DNA of 64,000 bases, taken from an uncultured Alphaproteobacteria bacterium (lineage in GTDB: Bacteria; Pseudomonadota; Alphaproteobacteria; UBA3830). The stretch lies in the NCBI GenBank assembly GCA_944390775.1, contig CALXQQ010000033.1, positions 60,226-124,225 on the forward strand, given 5' to 3'. The translations under genes were made by a program, and so were the position numbers. The notes under the pieces are model-generated. The model searched no databases. It had not been told where the DNA came from and saw only the letters and a program-made list of their open reading frames with translations. Shown here in pieces: positions 34,511-44,084 of the stretch; positions within the stretch are counted from its first letter, which is position 1, and each line of letters begins with the position of its first letter.

Positions 34511-35091
34511 TTAGCTGCATTTCGAAATGTCGGTTGTTTATTACAAGAGCAAAGAGCGGGATATTATATATAGTATTGATATTTAATTGAATTTAATAGA
34601 TCCCAAAGATAATATTTATCCTATGTTGCAATTTTTTTTGGGTGGTGGGGATTATGATTGACTATTCTATAAAATTTTTTTAGCTAAACGAACATATGTT
34701 CAATATTACAATGGTTCTAATAGAATCTTATTTGCGAGACTTTTGAGTATGGAGCTTCACACTTGATACTTCTTGCAGGTCTGCGTATTTGCTTACCAAG
34801 ACCTCATTGTATTCGTAATTGGTCAAAGTTTTATAATCTCACACTGGCACTACTTACAGCAAGATTTTTTTCTAACAGTTAGTTTTTCGCACTCTATTGT
34901 CGTATTGTTGTTAATAGCTTGATAGATTACATATATTCTTTCAAATATTTCAACACTATTTTATAAATCTATATCGTTTCGCAACGAATCTAGTGTATAT
35001 TATATTATTACTACATAATATTAACTAACAAAATTTCATCAAGTTTTTTACTGCTAATCACTCAGATATAATTAAGAAGCTAATTTATACA
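34511..35091. other. AT-rich intergenic stretch
   Basis: About 580 bases with no supported gene. It contains a 12-bp perfect palindrome GAACATATGTTC (34690-34701) and an imperfect inverted repeat AGGTCT/AGACCT near 34780. It may hold remnants of the rearrangements seen around it. Confidence 0.5.
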
Positions 35092-35133
35092 AACTTGATA
35101 CCAATTCGTGACGTCATCGTCTAAATACTCGAC
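35092..35133. repeat. Partial copy of the hisS 3' end
   Basis: Matches 35160-35202 (the last codons of hisS) with several differences. On the minus strand it still reads V-E-Y-L-D-D-D-V-T-N in the frame equivalent to V-E-Y-L-G-N-D-V-T-K of HisS. Part of the copy forms the left arm of the hairpin at 35112-35140. Confidence 0.75.
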
Positions 35134-35140
35134 GATGACG
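35112..35140 (-). terminator. Hairpin downstream of hisS
   Basis: A perfect 10-bp stem CGTCATCGTC/GACGATGACG with a 9-base loop, 18 bases past the hisS stop. There is no U-tract. Confidence 0.5.
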
Positions 35141-35157
35141 AATCTGTTATTTCGAAA

Positions 35158-36480
35158 CTAACTTGACATAAACTTCGTGACGTCATTGCCTAGGTACTCG
35201 ACCCTTACCGTCTTTTGTTCTTTTGTTTCCAAATTACGAATAATTGCAGTTCCCTCAAGAAGTTCCATTTCGTTGGCGATCAGAACATATTTGATCCCTT
35301 TCCTACTAGCATAAGAAAGCTGAGCACCCAAGCTCTTCTCGTGCAAATATGTCTCAACATTCAAACCCAACCGACGCAGTTTTTCTGCGATGCGCATATA
35401 GGCTCCAATGCTATCTTTGCTCTGACTCGTAACCATAATATGCGCAGTAGAAGCTTTTTTCGCAACAAAAAGCCCTTTTTCTATCAGCTTGGCAATTAAA
35501 CGAGTTACGCCGATGCTCGCACCAACACCTGGCAGTTTTTTCGCAGATCCATCAATCACCAGATTCTCATAGCGTCCACCTCCGGCTATGCTACCAAAAT
35601 CCGGCATATTGTCTAAAGTTGCTTCAAATACAGTCCCAGTGTAGTAAGATAATCCCCTCACAAGCTTTGTGGAAACCTGTATAAAGTTATCCTCAATATC
35701 AATTTGACGAAGCTGATCTAATACCATTTCCAACTCAGCTGTACCTTGGTTAAACTCCTCATTGAAGTTGAAGCCCTTCAAAATGCGAATTATTTCTAAA
35801 TTGTCTCCCCTCTTCTCTATTTCGAGGAAATTTCGCATTTTTGCTAAAAACTCATCATCAATTCCAAGAGCCGCAATCTGATCCGCAAAATCTTGCATGG
35901 AGATCTTGTCCATCTTATCGATAAGATGAATGACCTTCGAAATATTAGCTTCCGGCACACCTGTTTTTAGAAAACCTGTTAACACTTTTCTGTTGTTTAA
36001 ATGCACGTGAAAATGAGGAATGTTTAACGCAACTAGTGTACGAACAATCACACCAACAACTTCGGCATCATAGTTTATCGATAGCTCTTCATCACAAATC
36101 ACATCAATATCACATTGGTAAAATTGCCGATAACGACCATATTGAGGTCGCTCACCTCGCCATACAGGTGATATTTGATACCGCTTAAACGGAAATAGTA
36201 GTTCACCTCGATACTTCATGACATATCGTACCAAAGGCACGGTTAAATCAAATCTTAAGCCAAACTCCTTTTTTCCATCAGGATCCGATAACCTGTAAAT
36301 CCCATAAATCTCGTTATCATCACCTTTGGATAACAAAGCTGTAAGCCTCTCAATAGCCGGCGTATCCATCGGCACAAAACCAAATCTTTCATAGCTGGCC
36401 ATAATGGTTCGTACCATATCATTAAACAAAAGTTGTTCCTGAGGTAAAAACTCTGGAAACCCGGAAATATCTGTTCTCAT
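35158..36480 (-). CDS. hisS: Histidine-tRNA ligase
   Basis: A class II synthetase of 440 residues charging tRNA-His. Seen: GFPEFLPQEQ start, motif 2 FKRYQISPVWRGERPQYGRYRQF, histidine-specific GLSYYTGTVFEA, GGGRYENL, and motif 3 GVGASIGVTRL; the C-terminal anticodon domain ends in VRVEYLGNDVTKFMSS. The ATG at 36480 has AGGA upstream; the frame extends 13 codons further without support. Its 3' end is partly duplicated just downstream. Confidence 0.95.
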   Translation of the reverse strand: MRTDISGFPEFLPQEQLLFNDMVRTIMASYERFGFVPMDTPAIERLTALLSKGDDNEIYGIYRLSDPDGKKEFGLRFDLTVPLVRYVMKYRGELLFPFKRYQISPVWRGERPQYGRYRQFYQCDIDVICDEELSINYDAEVVGVIVRTLVALNIPHFHVHLNNRKVLTGFLKTGVPEANISKVIHLIDKMDKISMQDFADQIAALGIDDEFLAKMRNFLEIEKRGDNLEIIRILKGFNFNEEFNQGTAELEMVLDQLRQIDIEDNFIQVSTKLVRGLSYYTGTVFEATLDNMPDFGSIAGGGRYENLVIDGSAKKLPGVGASIGVTRLIAKLIEKGLFVAKKASTAHIMVTSQSKDSIGAYMRIAEKLRRLGLNVETYLHEKSLGAQLSYASRKGIKYVLIANEMELLEGTAIIRNLETKEQKTVRVEYLGNDVTKFMSS

Positions 36481-36505
36481 TGTAAATCCTACTTTGTGCA
36501 TGCAC

Positions 36506-36511
36506 AGTATA
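36506..36511 (-). promoter_or_regulatory. Extended -10 box of hisS, next to a palindrome
   Basis: Minus strand TGCTATACT, an extended -10 without a good -35. A perfect 12-bp palindrome TGTGCATGCACA (36495-36506) abuts it and could be an operator. Confidence 0.35.
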
Positions 36512-36574
36512 GCATTCATACTGTAAAAAAAATACTAAAAACAAGAAATCTTAACGAGTAGTAAGTATATTTCT

Positions 36575-38731
36575 CTATATACCTAAATTCTTAAAATACA
36601 CGGTAACGCGAACAATTTTTTCTGGCTTCAGATCCCATCCTCTATGCTTGTTTTCTTCCATTTCACATCGGAGATCTATACATTCATTTCTGTAACCAAC
36701 ACCAATTTTTTGATGAATTACCTTAATCTTATCATGAGATCTAGTTGCGCTAACATCTACCTCACTAATGGGATTCCCAAATGATACACTACCATACACA
36801 GACCATTTTGAATCTATCCTATAGCTACCTTCCAAACTTACACCTCTGTATCTCCTGATACTCCAATTATCGTTAACACCAATCACGTTATCTACAAATG
36901 GATTGCTAAAAAAGTTTTTTCCGCGAAATACAGTAGCATCACAATCAAAATGTAGCGTTCTATAGGCTAATCCAGCTTCAGCACGAGTCCAATCCTTCGT
37001 CTGAGAACAATAACTACCACGGGAAAAAAGCGTAAACCTTTGCGAGAGAAATATATCACAAGCTCCAACTATGTTAGAATGCCTGAATACTAAACCAGAT
37101 GACTCAACATTGGGAACAATGCCTGATAATTCTGTAGAGCGACCAATAGTAACTTGGTATAAATTACTACCATCACTGTATCCAGCAACACGAAAACCAT
37201 AACAAATACGACTTCCCGAGTCCAAAGAATAAGGAACAATCGATCGATTCCCGCTAAATATGTTTAAAGTGTTCAATTCAGTGAAATAATTTTCAAATGC
37301 ATCTATAAACTTGCTATTGCTGCCTACGATCGCCCCTACAATCGGCGTAAATAATATGTCGTGCCACATGCCATCCATAACAAGAGGATAGCGCCAAAAA
37401 CAACTTAGCTGAGGAGTAATCACCGTCTGAGAGTTATAACTAGAATGAGTATGTTCACTAACACGCAAAGATCGCAGCAATGCGCTTCCCTTGATAGACA
37501 ATAGCTGTCCACCCCACAATACATATTCTTTACCCCAGGCTAATCCAGCTAGTAATTTCTGCGAGTTGCGATCTTGCGGAAATATTAAATTAGTAAACAT
37601 CAGATCTAGGTTGAGCGTACCACCAAAAACATTATCAGAATAATTACGCTCGATAATAGGTAAAATCTTGGGAATCAATTGAGGTATCGCCGATTGAAAA
37701 AATACCCCTCTCACAGAAACATAGTTGTCTCCATCAAATCCTTCCAAATTTACATTGCTTTCAGTAATACAGCCAATATCGGGTAGCAGATTAAAACGCT
37801 TCAAATAACCTTTATCCGATACCAATTGCAAATTCATACCAAAACGCCATATGTCACTAATGTCATACCGCAAACTGGAAAATAAATGGCCACGATAACG
37901 CGAACGCTTTATTTTATCTAAACTGTTGTGATCCAGCTCCAAATTTCCCCATAAATGCTTTATCGAGGTTGTGTCAGTAATACTGCCATCTAATGTGAAA
38001 ATACCGTCTTTGAATCTCAATCCATATTCAGTCCATGCAATAACACCCGCTTTGCTTGTGATAATTGGCTTAAATAGTATCTCTTGAGCATCTGATGCAT
38101 AATATACAAATTTCGGCTGTACGATAATGCCATTCGAAGAAGAAGAAGAAAACTCAGGAACCAATAATCCTGTTTTGCGTTTAAAATTCGGACTAACATG
38201 CGCTATGTAGGGCAGATAAAGCATCGGCATACCAAATAGCTCTAAGCTTGCATCTTGATATTCAACAACAGATTCAGGATCAAATGTCACTCGCTGTGCA
38301 GTAGTCTGCCAAGTAAGCTCCCCGGATTTTGTACACTCATAGCACGGCGTGTATATGACATCATAAAGATCATATTTCTTATTCTTAATTATTCCATGCT
38401 TCGCAGCTAAACGTGATTTGTCAGCCAAAATCACCTTAAAATTACGTACTCTACCCGCAGCAAAATTATGCGAAACCACTATTTCATCTGCTAAATAAGT
38501 ATTGTGTAGCTTATCTTTTAGAACGATATTGCCATGCGCCTCAACAACATTTTTCTCAGAAGAATAATCAATATTATCCGCTGAAATAACGTAGTCACCA
38601 TATACAATAATGACATTTCCTGAACATGATACTTTATCCGCCCTGTAGTTGGTCTTATCTGCGTTTACGAATATCACATTTTCTGCGAAGCACACGTGAG
38701 CATAACAAAAAGCAAGTAAATATTTCTTCAT
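36575..38731 (-). CDS. lptD: LPS-assembly protein LptD
   Basis: The outer-membrane beta-barrel that inserts lipopolysaccharide into the outer leaflet. The 718 residues have a signal peptide (about 1-16), an N-terminal OstA-like jellyroll domain (about 20-130), and the LptD barrel, with the family block LYLPYIAHVSPNFKRKTGLL near 195. The ATG at 38731 has GGAGAGAGG upstream and overlaps the lptG stop (ATGA). lptF-lptG-lptD forms one transcript, so export bridge and outer-membrane gate are made together. Confidence 0.93.
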   Translation of the reverse strand: MKKYLLAFCYAHVCFAENVIFVNADKTNYRADKVSCSGNVIIVYGDYVISADNIDYSSEKNVVEAHGNIVLKDKLHNTYLADEIVVSHNFAAGRVRNFKVILADKSRLAAKHGIIKNKKYDLYDVIYTPCYECTKSGELTWQTTAQRVTFDPESVVEYQDASLELFGMPMLYLPYIAHVSPNFKRKTGLLVPEFSSSSSNGIIVQPKFVYYASDAQEILFKPIITSKAGVIAWTEYGLRFKDGIFTLDGSITDTTSIKHLWGNLELDHNSLDKIKRSRYRGHLFSSLRYDISDIWRFGMNLQLVSDKGYLKRFNLLPDIGCITESNVNLEGFDGDNYVSVRGVFFQSAIPQLIPKILPIIERNYSDNVFGGTLNLDLMFTNLIFPQDRNSQKLLAGLAWGKEYVLWGGQLLSIKGSALLRSLRVSEHTHSSYNSQTVITPQLSCFWRYPLVMDGMWHDILFTPIVGAIVGSNSKFIDAFENYFTELNTLNIFSGNRSIVPYSLDSGSRICYGFRVAGYSDGSNLYQVTIGRSTELSGIVPNVESSGLVFRHSNIVGACDIFLSQRFTLFSRGSYCSQTKDWTRAEAGLAYRTLHFDCDATVFRGKNFFSNPFVDNVIGVNDNWSIRRYRGVSLEGSYRIDSKWSVYGSVSFGNPISEVDVSATRSHDKIKVIHQKIGVGYRNECIDLRCEMEENKHRGWDLKPEKIVRVTVYFKNLGI

Positions 38732-39774
38732 GCCTCTCTCCAAATAAGTAACGCTAAACTAAACCCAATCATCGCCAATGTCATAGTCCAAGATGCCATT
38801 TGTACGGAAATAATACCTTTATGCGCAAATGCTTCAAAAACATTATCGGCAAATCGGAGTAGGATTCCTGAAAAAATGACCTTCAATGCAATGTTCGTTT
38901 TTGTTTTATAGCGATTTATAGGAAAACATATTACAGCTGCAATCAACGCAAACATAATAAAGCTCATACAATGTGATAATAACTTATGCAAAGCAAGTTC
39001 ATAAGAACGCAGTGAAACCTCTTCACGTTGCCTTATTTGATGCACCTTGTATAACTTGTAAATATCTTGTCGCTCTGGCGGCTGAGACAACATATCAACC
39101 AGCTCATTTGAAAGAACATTTGGTATATCCATTGTGTCCTTGTGAAAAATCCTACTATTTTTTACTATAGCAACATTTTGCAATTTCCATATACCAGATG
39201 AAACAATTTCAGCACTATCAGCCAATATACGAGAATTATCCCTGTTAGAAAAAATACATAACCTATCTATATGATTTGCATTCACCCTACGAAAAAATAA
39301 TAATTGATTATTTTTATGATGATCCACCCATATATTTTCATTCTGCGTACCAACCACCGTACCATTTGAAATAGCTCGCAACCGTAACATATCAGAATAA
39401 ACTCCAATTGGATGTAACACGAATAGCCATATCAATGATATACATCCTGCACAAGCAATAAATGGAGCCAAAATTTGCTTTGGAGAACGTCCTGCTGCCT
39501 TCAAAATCGTCAATTGATGCGAGCGACTTAAACTCCACAAATTCAATGTAGCGGTAATAAAATACACATAGTGTAGTGTCTCACAAAAAGTAGAAGGCAC
39601 TCCAAGAAATGATAATTTAATAGCAAATAGGAATTCATCTAAATGAGAAATCGGAAATCTACGTGTTACTTCAGCGAAGTTAAATAGCATAATCAAACAA
39701 AATACTGAGCATCCTACGAACAACAATGCTCTTATTTGATTCATAAAAATATAGCGAAAAATAGTTTTGTTCAT
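38728..39774 (-). CDS. lptG: LPS export permease LptG
   Basis: A 348-residue YjgP/YjgQ-family permease with an N-terminal helix pair, a periplasmic jellyroll in the middle (about 115-265) and three to four C-terminal helices. With LptF and the ATPase LptB it extracts LPS from the inner membrane. The N-terminus (KTIFRYIFMNQIRALLFVG) and the MLFNFAEVTRR stretch are typical of LptG. It overlaps both neighbours by 4 bases. Confidence 0.9.
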   Translation of the reverse strand: MNKTIFRYIFMNQIRALLFVGCSVFCLIMLFNFAEVTRRFPISHLDEFLFAIKLSFLGVPSTFCETLHYVYFITATLNLWSLSRSHQLTILKAAGRSPKQILAPFIACAGCISLIWLFVLHPIGVYSDMLRLRAISNGTVVGTQNENIWVDHHKNNQLLFFRRVNANHIDRLCIFSNRDNSRILADSAEIVSSGIWKLQNVAIVKNSRIFHKDTMDIPNVLSNELVDMLSQPPERQDIYKLYKVHQIRQREEVSLRSYELALHKLLSHCMSFIMFALIAAVICFPINRYKTKTNIALKVIFSGILLRFADNVFEAFAHKGIISVQMASWTMTLAMIGFSLALLIWREA

Positions 39775-40814
39775 CGCATCACCATTCGCAACAGATAAAT
39801 AATCTCTGCTATCAAACAGACTATTGTAAATAAGTATCCAGCAACAATGAAACTTGCGTCTTTTGCCGCAGCATTAAAAAGCCAAAAATATATTCCTTGA
39901 AACAATATGACATATGCTGTCAGTATCAAAATATATTTATGCGTTGGCTTTCTAGTGTATGGAACTGTTAAAGTTGCAATAAATGCAGCCAGAGCAAATA
40001 TCAGAGCAATAAAAGGCGATGTCATCTTCTGATGCAAAAGTGCGCGCAATGATATATCCTCAGAGTCTGTTAAAAGCTCATGTAAAAACTTTTCATTAGG
40101 CTGTTCTTTTTTACGAGACACTTGAAAAAAATCATGAAGATCACATCTATAGGTTCGAAATGTCGCTACATTATCGCGTTTGCTAACTCGATCTATTTCT
40201 ATACGCTCTCCATCGTGAAGCACAAAAGCACTACCGTGTAAAACACCTCTACGAGCGAAAAAAGTCGACACCTTTGCAGGCTCTCTATTATCAACTATAA
40301 ATATATTTCGAAAACCTGAATTTTCCACATACTTTTGGGCATAGATCGCAAAATCTCCATTAGCAAAAACTGGTCCTGCGCTTTCTGGCGGATGGATATT
40401 ATTTACCAAATTAAATTCTAGCTTACGAAAATTACTCCATGCCCAAGGAGATAAATAAGCATAGCTACAATATAAATAGGCTATCACTAAAACACTTACC
40501 CCTATCACAGGTCTTAGCATATAATTTGGAGAAACACCTGCAGACTGCATAGCCACACTTTCTCTATTAACGCAAAATTGATAACCGACGAACCCAACCG
40601 CAATAGCTAAAGCTATAGGTAAGATAAGCGCAAAAATATCCACAGCCAAATATGAAATCAGCTGCATAAATTTGCTAAGCGCAATGTGATGTTTATTAAT
40701 CAGAGAAATATAGCGTGATGACTGTACAATCCATGCGCAAAATGCCAACACAACAGCAGAATTCAACATCACACCGATTATTTTGTAAAATGTTACTCTT
40801 ACTAAAACCTGCAT
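39771..40814 (-). CDS. lptF: LPS export permease LptF
   Basis: The partner permease of LptG: 347 residues with the same layout. LptF-like features are the early SSRYISLINKH segment and VAMQSAGVSPNYMLRPVIG, the coupling helix region that contacts LptB. The ATG at 40814 has GGAAGGAAAG before it; a TTG six codons upstream is unlikely. It heads the operon and is divergent from surA. Confidence 0.9.
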   Translation of the reverse strand: MQVLVRVTFYKIIGVMLNSAVVLAFCAWIVQSSRYISLINKHHIALSKFMQLISYLAVDIFALILPIALAIAVGFVGYQFCVNRESVAMQSAGVSPNYMLRPVIGVSVLVIAYLYCSYAYLSPWAWSNFRKLEFNLVNNIHPPESAGPVFANGDFAIYAQKYVENSGFRNIFIVDNREPAKVSTFFARRGVLHGSAFVLHDGERIEIDRVSKRDNVATFRTYRCDLHDFFQVSRKKEQPNEKFLHELLTDSEDISLRALLHQKMTSPFIALIFALAAFIATLTVPYTRKPTHKYILILTAYVILFQGIYFWLFNAAAKDASFIVAGYLFTIVCLIAEIIYLLRMVMR

Positions 40815-40832
40815 TTTCTTTCCTTCCGCCAA

Positions 40833-40861
40833 AGTATAACTGTCATTGCGTTTGATTTCTA
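40833..40861 (-). promoter_or_regulatory. Promoter of lptF-lptG-lptD
   Basis: Minus strand: TAGAAA (40861-40856), 17 bases, TATACT (40838-40833). It lies back to back with the surA promoter. Confidence 0.45.
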
Positions 40862-40878
40862 TTTTTTTTCATAGTATT

Positions 40879-40906
40879 TTTAACATTGCGTGTGGTTTTA
40901 TATAAC
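40879..40906 (+). promoter_or_regulatory. Promoter of surA-rsmA
   Basis: TTTAAC (40879-40884), 16 bases, TATAAC (40901-40906). Predicted start about 40913, just before AAAGGA. Confidence 0.4.
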
Positions 40907-40925
40907 GTAAGTAAAGGATATAGGT

Positions 40926-42185
40926 GTGAAGAGATTAGCAGCAATATTACACTTGTGTGTGGCAACTGCAGTAATGGCTACTACAGTTGAATATGCGGGA
41001 ATTGTGGCGGTTGTCAACGGTGCTATTATCACAGCAAAAGATCTGGAAGAAAGAGTAAAGCTCGTTATATTTTCATCTGGTGGACAGATAGACAGCTCTA
41101 TGCGCAAACAGATGGAACAGCAAATTCTAGCTGAGATGATAAATGAGCAGCTTCGATGGCAATGTGCGAAAAAATTCGAGAGTTTTGCTAATGGAGGGCG
41201 ATGGGTTTCTAATGAAATGCTAAACGGCGCGTTTGCTGATATCGCTCAACAAAACAATATGTCCACTACGGCTTTCGAGCAGTTATTACAGAAAAACAAT
41301 ATTGATAAAAAATTGATACTCAATCAGATTCGCTATAATCTCTCGTGGATGGAATATATAAAAGCGCGTTTTGCAAAAAGCGTGAATATTTCTCGCTCTG
41401 ATTTAAAGCGTAGACTTTTAGAGTTGAAAGAAGCACGTCATTCAGCTTCTTATCAGGTGCAACGCATGTTTTTTCCTGTTGTCGACAATTCCCGAGAACG
41501 TGAAGTATCTGCACGAGTTCAACATATTAGTGCCATGCTTGCTAAAGGCGCTGTATTCGAAAACGTAGCTCGACAGTTTTCTGAAGGAATTATGGCATCG
41601 CGAGGAGGAAATATCGGTTGGATCCGGCAAGGCCAACTAGCAGCAGATGAGTATGCCGTTCTGTCTCAAATGAAAATAGGCGAATGCAGAACAATTCGCA
41701 ATTCCAGCGGATATGTCATTTTGAAATTGGTAGATAAGCGTGATGCCGGTTGCAACAATATAACCTCTGTTCAATTTGTACAAGTTGCTGTACCAACAAA
41801 TGCCGGACATAGCATGGAAGAATTACAAGGTTTTCTAAATTATTTACGCAATAATTATAGTACAATTGAATCATTACTAGAGAGAGCAAGAGCTGCCGGA
41901 TGTTATGTATCTGAGCCTGTAAATGCCGTTCAGGACACCCTACCACAGCCAATACGCACAGTTATATCATCGTTATCTGCTGGAAGCACTAGCAGCATTC
42001 AAAAGACTCCTGATGCATTATTTTTAATTTGTGTACTCAATAAAAAGATGCAAAAAATCCCAGATCCAACTGAAGAGGAAATTAGCGAACAGCAATTTGG
42101 AGAACGAATGGCTGTCTTAGCAGATAAAGAATTACAAGAAGCGCGGAGAAAAGCTGAAATTACTATAAACGAGAAATATAAATAA
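40926..42185 (+). CDS. surA: Periplasmic peptidyl-prolyl isomerase/chaperone SurA
   Basis: A periplasmic chaperone for outer-membrane proteins, including LptD encoded next door. The 419 residues have a signal peptide (about 1-18), a SurA N-terminal helical domain (about 20-165), and one parvulin domain (about 175-275, with VQRMFFPVV, the SRGGNIGWIRQGQL motif and ILKLVDKR). A second PPIase domain is not evident. The start is GTG behind AAAGGATATAG. In relatives surA usually follows lptD on the same strand; here it is inverted. Confidence 0.9.
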   Translation: MKRLAAILHLCVATAVMATTVEYAGIVAVVNGAIITAKDLEERVKLVIFSSGGQIDSSMRKQMEQQILAEMINEQLRWQCAKKFESFANGGRWVSNEMLNGAFADIAQQNNMSTTAFEQLLQKNNIDKKLILNQIRYNLSWMEYIKARFAKSVNISRSDLKRRLLELKEARHSASYQVQRMFFPVVDNSREREVSARVQHISAMLAKGAVFENVARQFSEGIMASRGGNIGWIRQGQLAADEYAVLSQMKIGECRTIRNSSGYVILKLVDKRDAGCNNITSVQFVQVAVPTNAGHSMEELQGFLNYLRNNYSTIESLLERARAAGCYVSEPVNAVQDTLPQPIRTVISSLSAGSTSSIQKTPDALFLICVLNKKMQKIPDPTEEEISEQQFGERMAVLADKELQEARRKAEITINEKYK

Positions 42186-42196
42186 GGTGTCGCACT

Positions 42197-43021
42197 GTGG
42201 ATAAAACGAAAACATTATCTGCTCGTGATATTCTGAATCGTTTTTCTCACGTGGCTCGCAAACAATTGGGCCAGAATTTTTTATTAGATCCCGTTATTAA
42301 TCAGCGCATTGTCAGTAACCTAGGCGATTTAAATGGTAAAAAAATTCTCGAAATAGGACCAGGACCAGGAGGATTAACTGTAGAACTACTATCACATCAA
42401 TTGGAAGAATTGTATTTGGTTGAACTGGATAAACGCTGGATTGATGCTTGGACTCAGCTAAAAACAGAATTTGATCTCCCGATAACAATTATAGAAGCTG
42501 ATATTTTGCAGTTTGATCTATCAACAATTAACCCTAGCATTGTAGTATCCAATCTTCCCTACAATGTTTCGACAGCTGCATTATCACGTCTATGGCATCA
42601 TTTCCATTCATATGAACAATTACTACTCATGTTTCAAAAGGAAGTAGCCGATCGAATATGCGCTCAACCAAACTCAAAAGATTATGGAGGAATTAGCGTA
42701 ATATCTCAGTGGTTATCAGATGTGAAAAAAATACAGACACTGGAAGCCGGAAGCTTTTTTCCCGCACCTAAGATCAAATCTACAGTAGTAAAATTCACTC
42801 CGCGCAAAATCACACAAACCGACGAAATGATTTCGAATATGCAGCAAATGCTCAACTCATGCTTTAGTCAGAGACGAAAAAAAGTAATAAAAGCGCTGGA
42901 AAAACTGATCCCAAATGCACACGAGAGACTCGCCCAACTCGGATACTCACTCGACACCCGAGCCGAACAAATCTCTGTAGAAGATTTCGTAAAACTGTGT
43001 TTGGAAAAACAATCCCACTAA
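42197..43021 (+). CDS. rsmA: 16S rRNA dimethyladenosine transferase
   Basis: RsmA (KsgA) dimethylates A1518 and A1519 of 16S rRNA during 30S assembly. The 274 residues show QLGQNFLLD, the SAM motif [18 protein letters not shown], and the catalytic-site [12 protein letters not shown] (N-L-P-Y). It starts at GTG with AAGGTG nine bases upstream, 11 bases after surA. pdxA, usually between surA and rsmA, is absent. Its stop overlaps that of rpmA by 4 bases tail to tail. Confidence 0.95.
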   Translation: MDKTKTLSARDILNRFSHVARKQLGQNFLLDPVINQRIVSNLGDLNGKKILEIGPGPGGLTVELLSHQLEELYLVELDKRWIDAWTQLKTEFDLPITIIEADILQFDLSTINPSIVVSNLPYNVSTAALSRLWHHFHSYEQLLLMFQKEVADRICAQPNSKDYGGISVISQWLSDVKKIQTLEAGSFFPAPKIKSTVVKFTPRKITQTDEMISNMQQMLNSCFSQRRKKVIKALEKLIPNAHERLAQLGYSLDTRAEQISVEDFVKLCLEKQSH

Positions 43022-43272
43022 TTAAATGGTAATACGGAAACCATCTTGCCACGAGAGCCATCAGCAAATTGTACGACTCCATCAATTGTAGCAAAAAGTG
43101 TATGATCTTTCCCCATGCCTACGTTGCGACCAGGTTTAACCTTGGTGCCTCGCTGACGCACAATGATATTTCCAGCCAAAACAAACTGCCCACCAAAACG
43201 CTTCACGCCAAGCCGTTTACTTTCAGAATCTCGACCGTTACGAGTACTACCACCCGCCTTTTTTGTAGCCAT
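43018..43272 (-). CDS. rpmA: 50S ribosomal protein L27
   Basis: An 84-residue L27 with the standard [20 protein letters not shown] start and the [18 protein letters not shown] block. It sits near the peptidyl-transferase centre. The N-terminus lacks the cleavable Firmicutes extension. It is nine bases after rplU, the universal pairing. Confidence 0.98.
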   Translation of the reverse strand: MATKKAGGSTRNGRDSESKRLGVKRFGGQFVLAGNIIVRQRGTKVKPGRNVGMGKDHTLFATIDGVVQFADGSRGKMVSVLPFN

Positions 43273-43281
43273 CTACTTCTC

Positions 43282-43593
43282 CTAACAATTAATACTGCTA
43301 ATCTTTACCACTGTTACAGGCTGCCTATGACCATTCTTACGACGCCTATTTTTACGACGACCCTTCTTGAAAATCAAAACAGTGTCACGCTTTTTCTGAG
43401 CGACAACTTCACCAACAACAGTCGCACCGCCAACGCAAGAAGCTCCTAACGAGACCTTTCCAGCATTTTCGACAAGCATAACATCCGTAAAATTCACCGT
43501 CTCGCCTACTGCAGCTGGAAGCTTTTCCAAAGAGAGGTAATCCCCCTCAGCTACCTTATACTGCTTTCCACCTGTCTTTATCACTGCAAGCAT
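43282..43593 (-). CDS. rplU: 50S ribosomal protein L21
   Basis: A 103-residue L21: MLAVIKTGGKQYKVAEGDYL start and the basic FKKGRRKNRRRKNGHRQ motif before the C-terminal strand. It binds 23S rRNA and is the first gene of rplU-rpmA. GAAGGG precedes the ATG, and a good promoter lies upstream. Confidence 0.98.
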   Translation of the reverse strand: MLAVIKTGGKQYKVAEGDYLSLEKLPAAVGETVNFTDVMLVENAGKVSLGASCVGGATVVGEVVAQKKRDTVLIFKKGRRKNRRRKNGHRQPVTVVKISSINC

Positions 43594-43623
43594 AATAAAC
43601 CCTTCAAATATTCAGACCCATAT

Positions 43624-43652
43624 ATAATACGCCAAACATCGCATTTTTGCAA
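43624..43652 (-). promoter_or_regulatory. Promoter of rplU-rpmA
   Basis: Minus strand: TTGCAA (43652-43647), 17 bases, TATTAT (43629-43624). Predicted start about 43617, with a short leader. Confidence 0.65.
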
Positions 43653-43864
43653 GAAACAAGCAATCAATTACTCCAAAAAGAGCACGGCGATGTCGCGCAT
43701 TCTATCATAAATTCGATAGAGATTGCAACTTTATCAGAATACCATATCAAGCTGAACAATCTCAAAAACCGACACTTTTAACATACTCGACATTCATATA
43801 GCATTTTTTTACATCTTTTTCACTCGACTTCCTCAATATTTTGTGATAAAAGATTGCGTGGTTT

Positions 43865-43940
<76 letters not shown>

Positions 43941-44084
43941 TCTCGAATTTCAGTAAAAATCAAGCTTTGAACACACTGGAAAAAGTTGCGTATAGCATAA
44001 GCATAAATAGACAATAGCTTTTTATTTCAAATTTCCCTCTATCATCATGCCTCAGAGTTATAACTTGAAACTCAATGTTGTTTA

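Noticed and set aside
43069..43449. 126-codon plus-strand frame across rpmA and rplU
   Set aside because: Antisense to two certain ribosomal protein genes and spans their gap; no independent signals.
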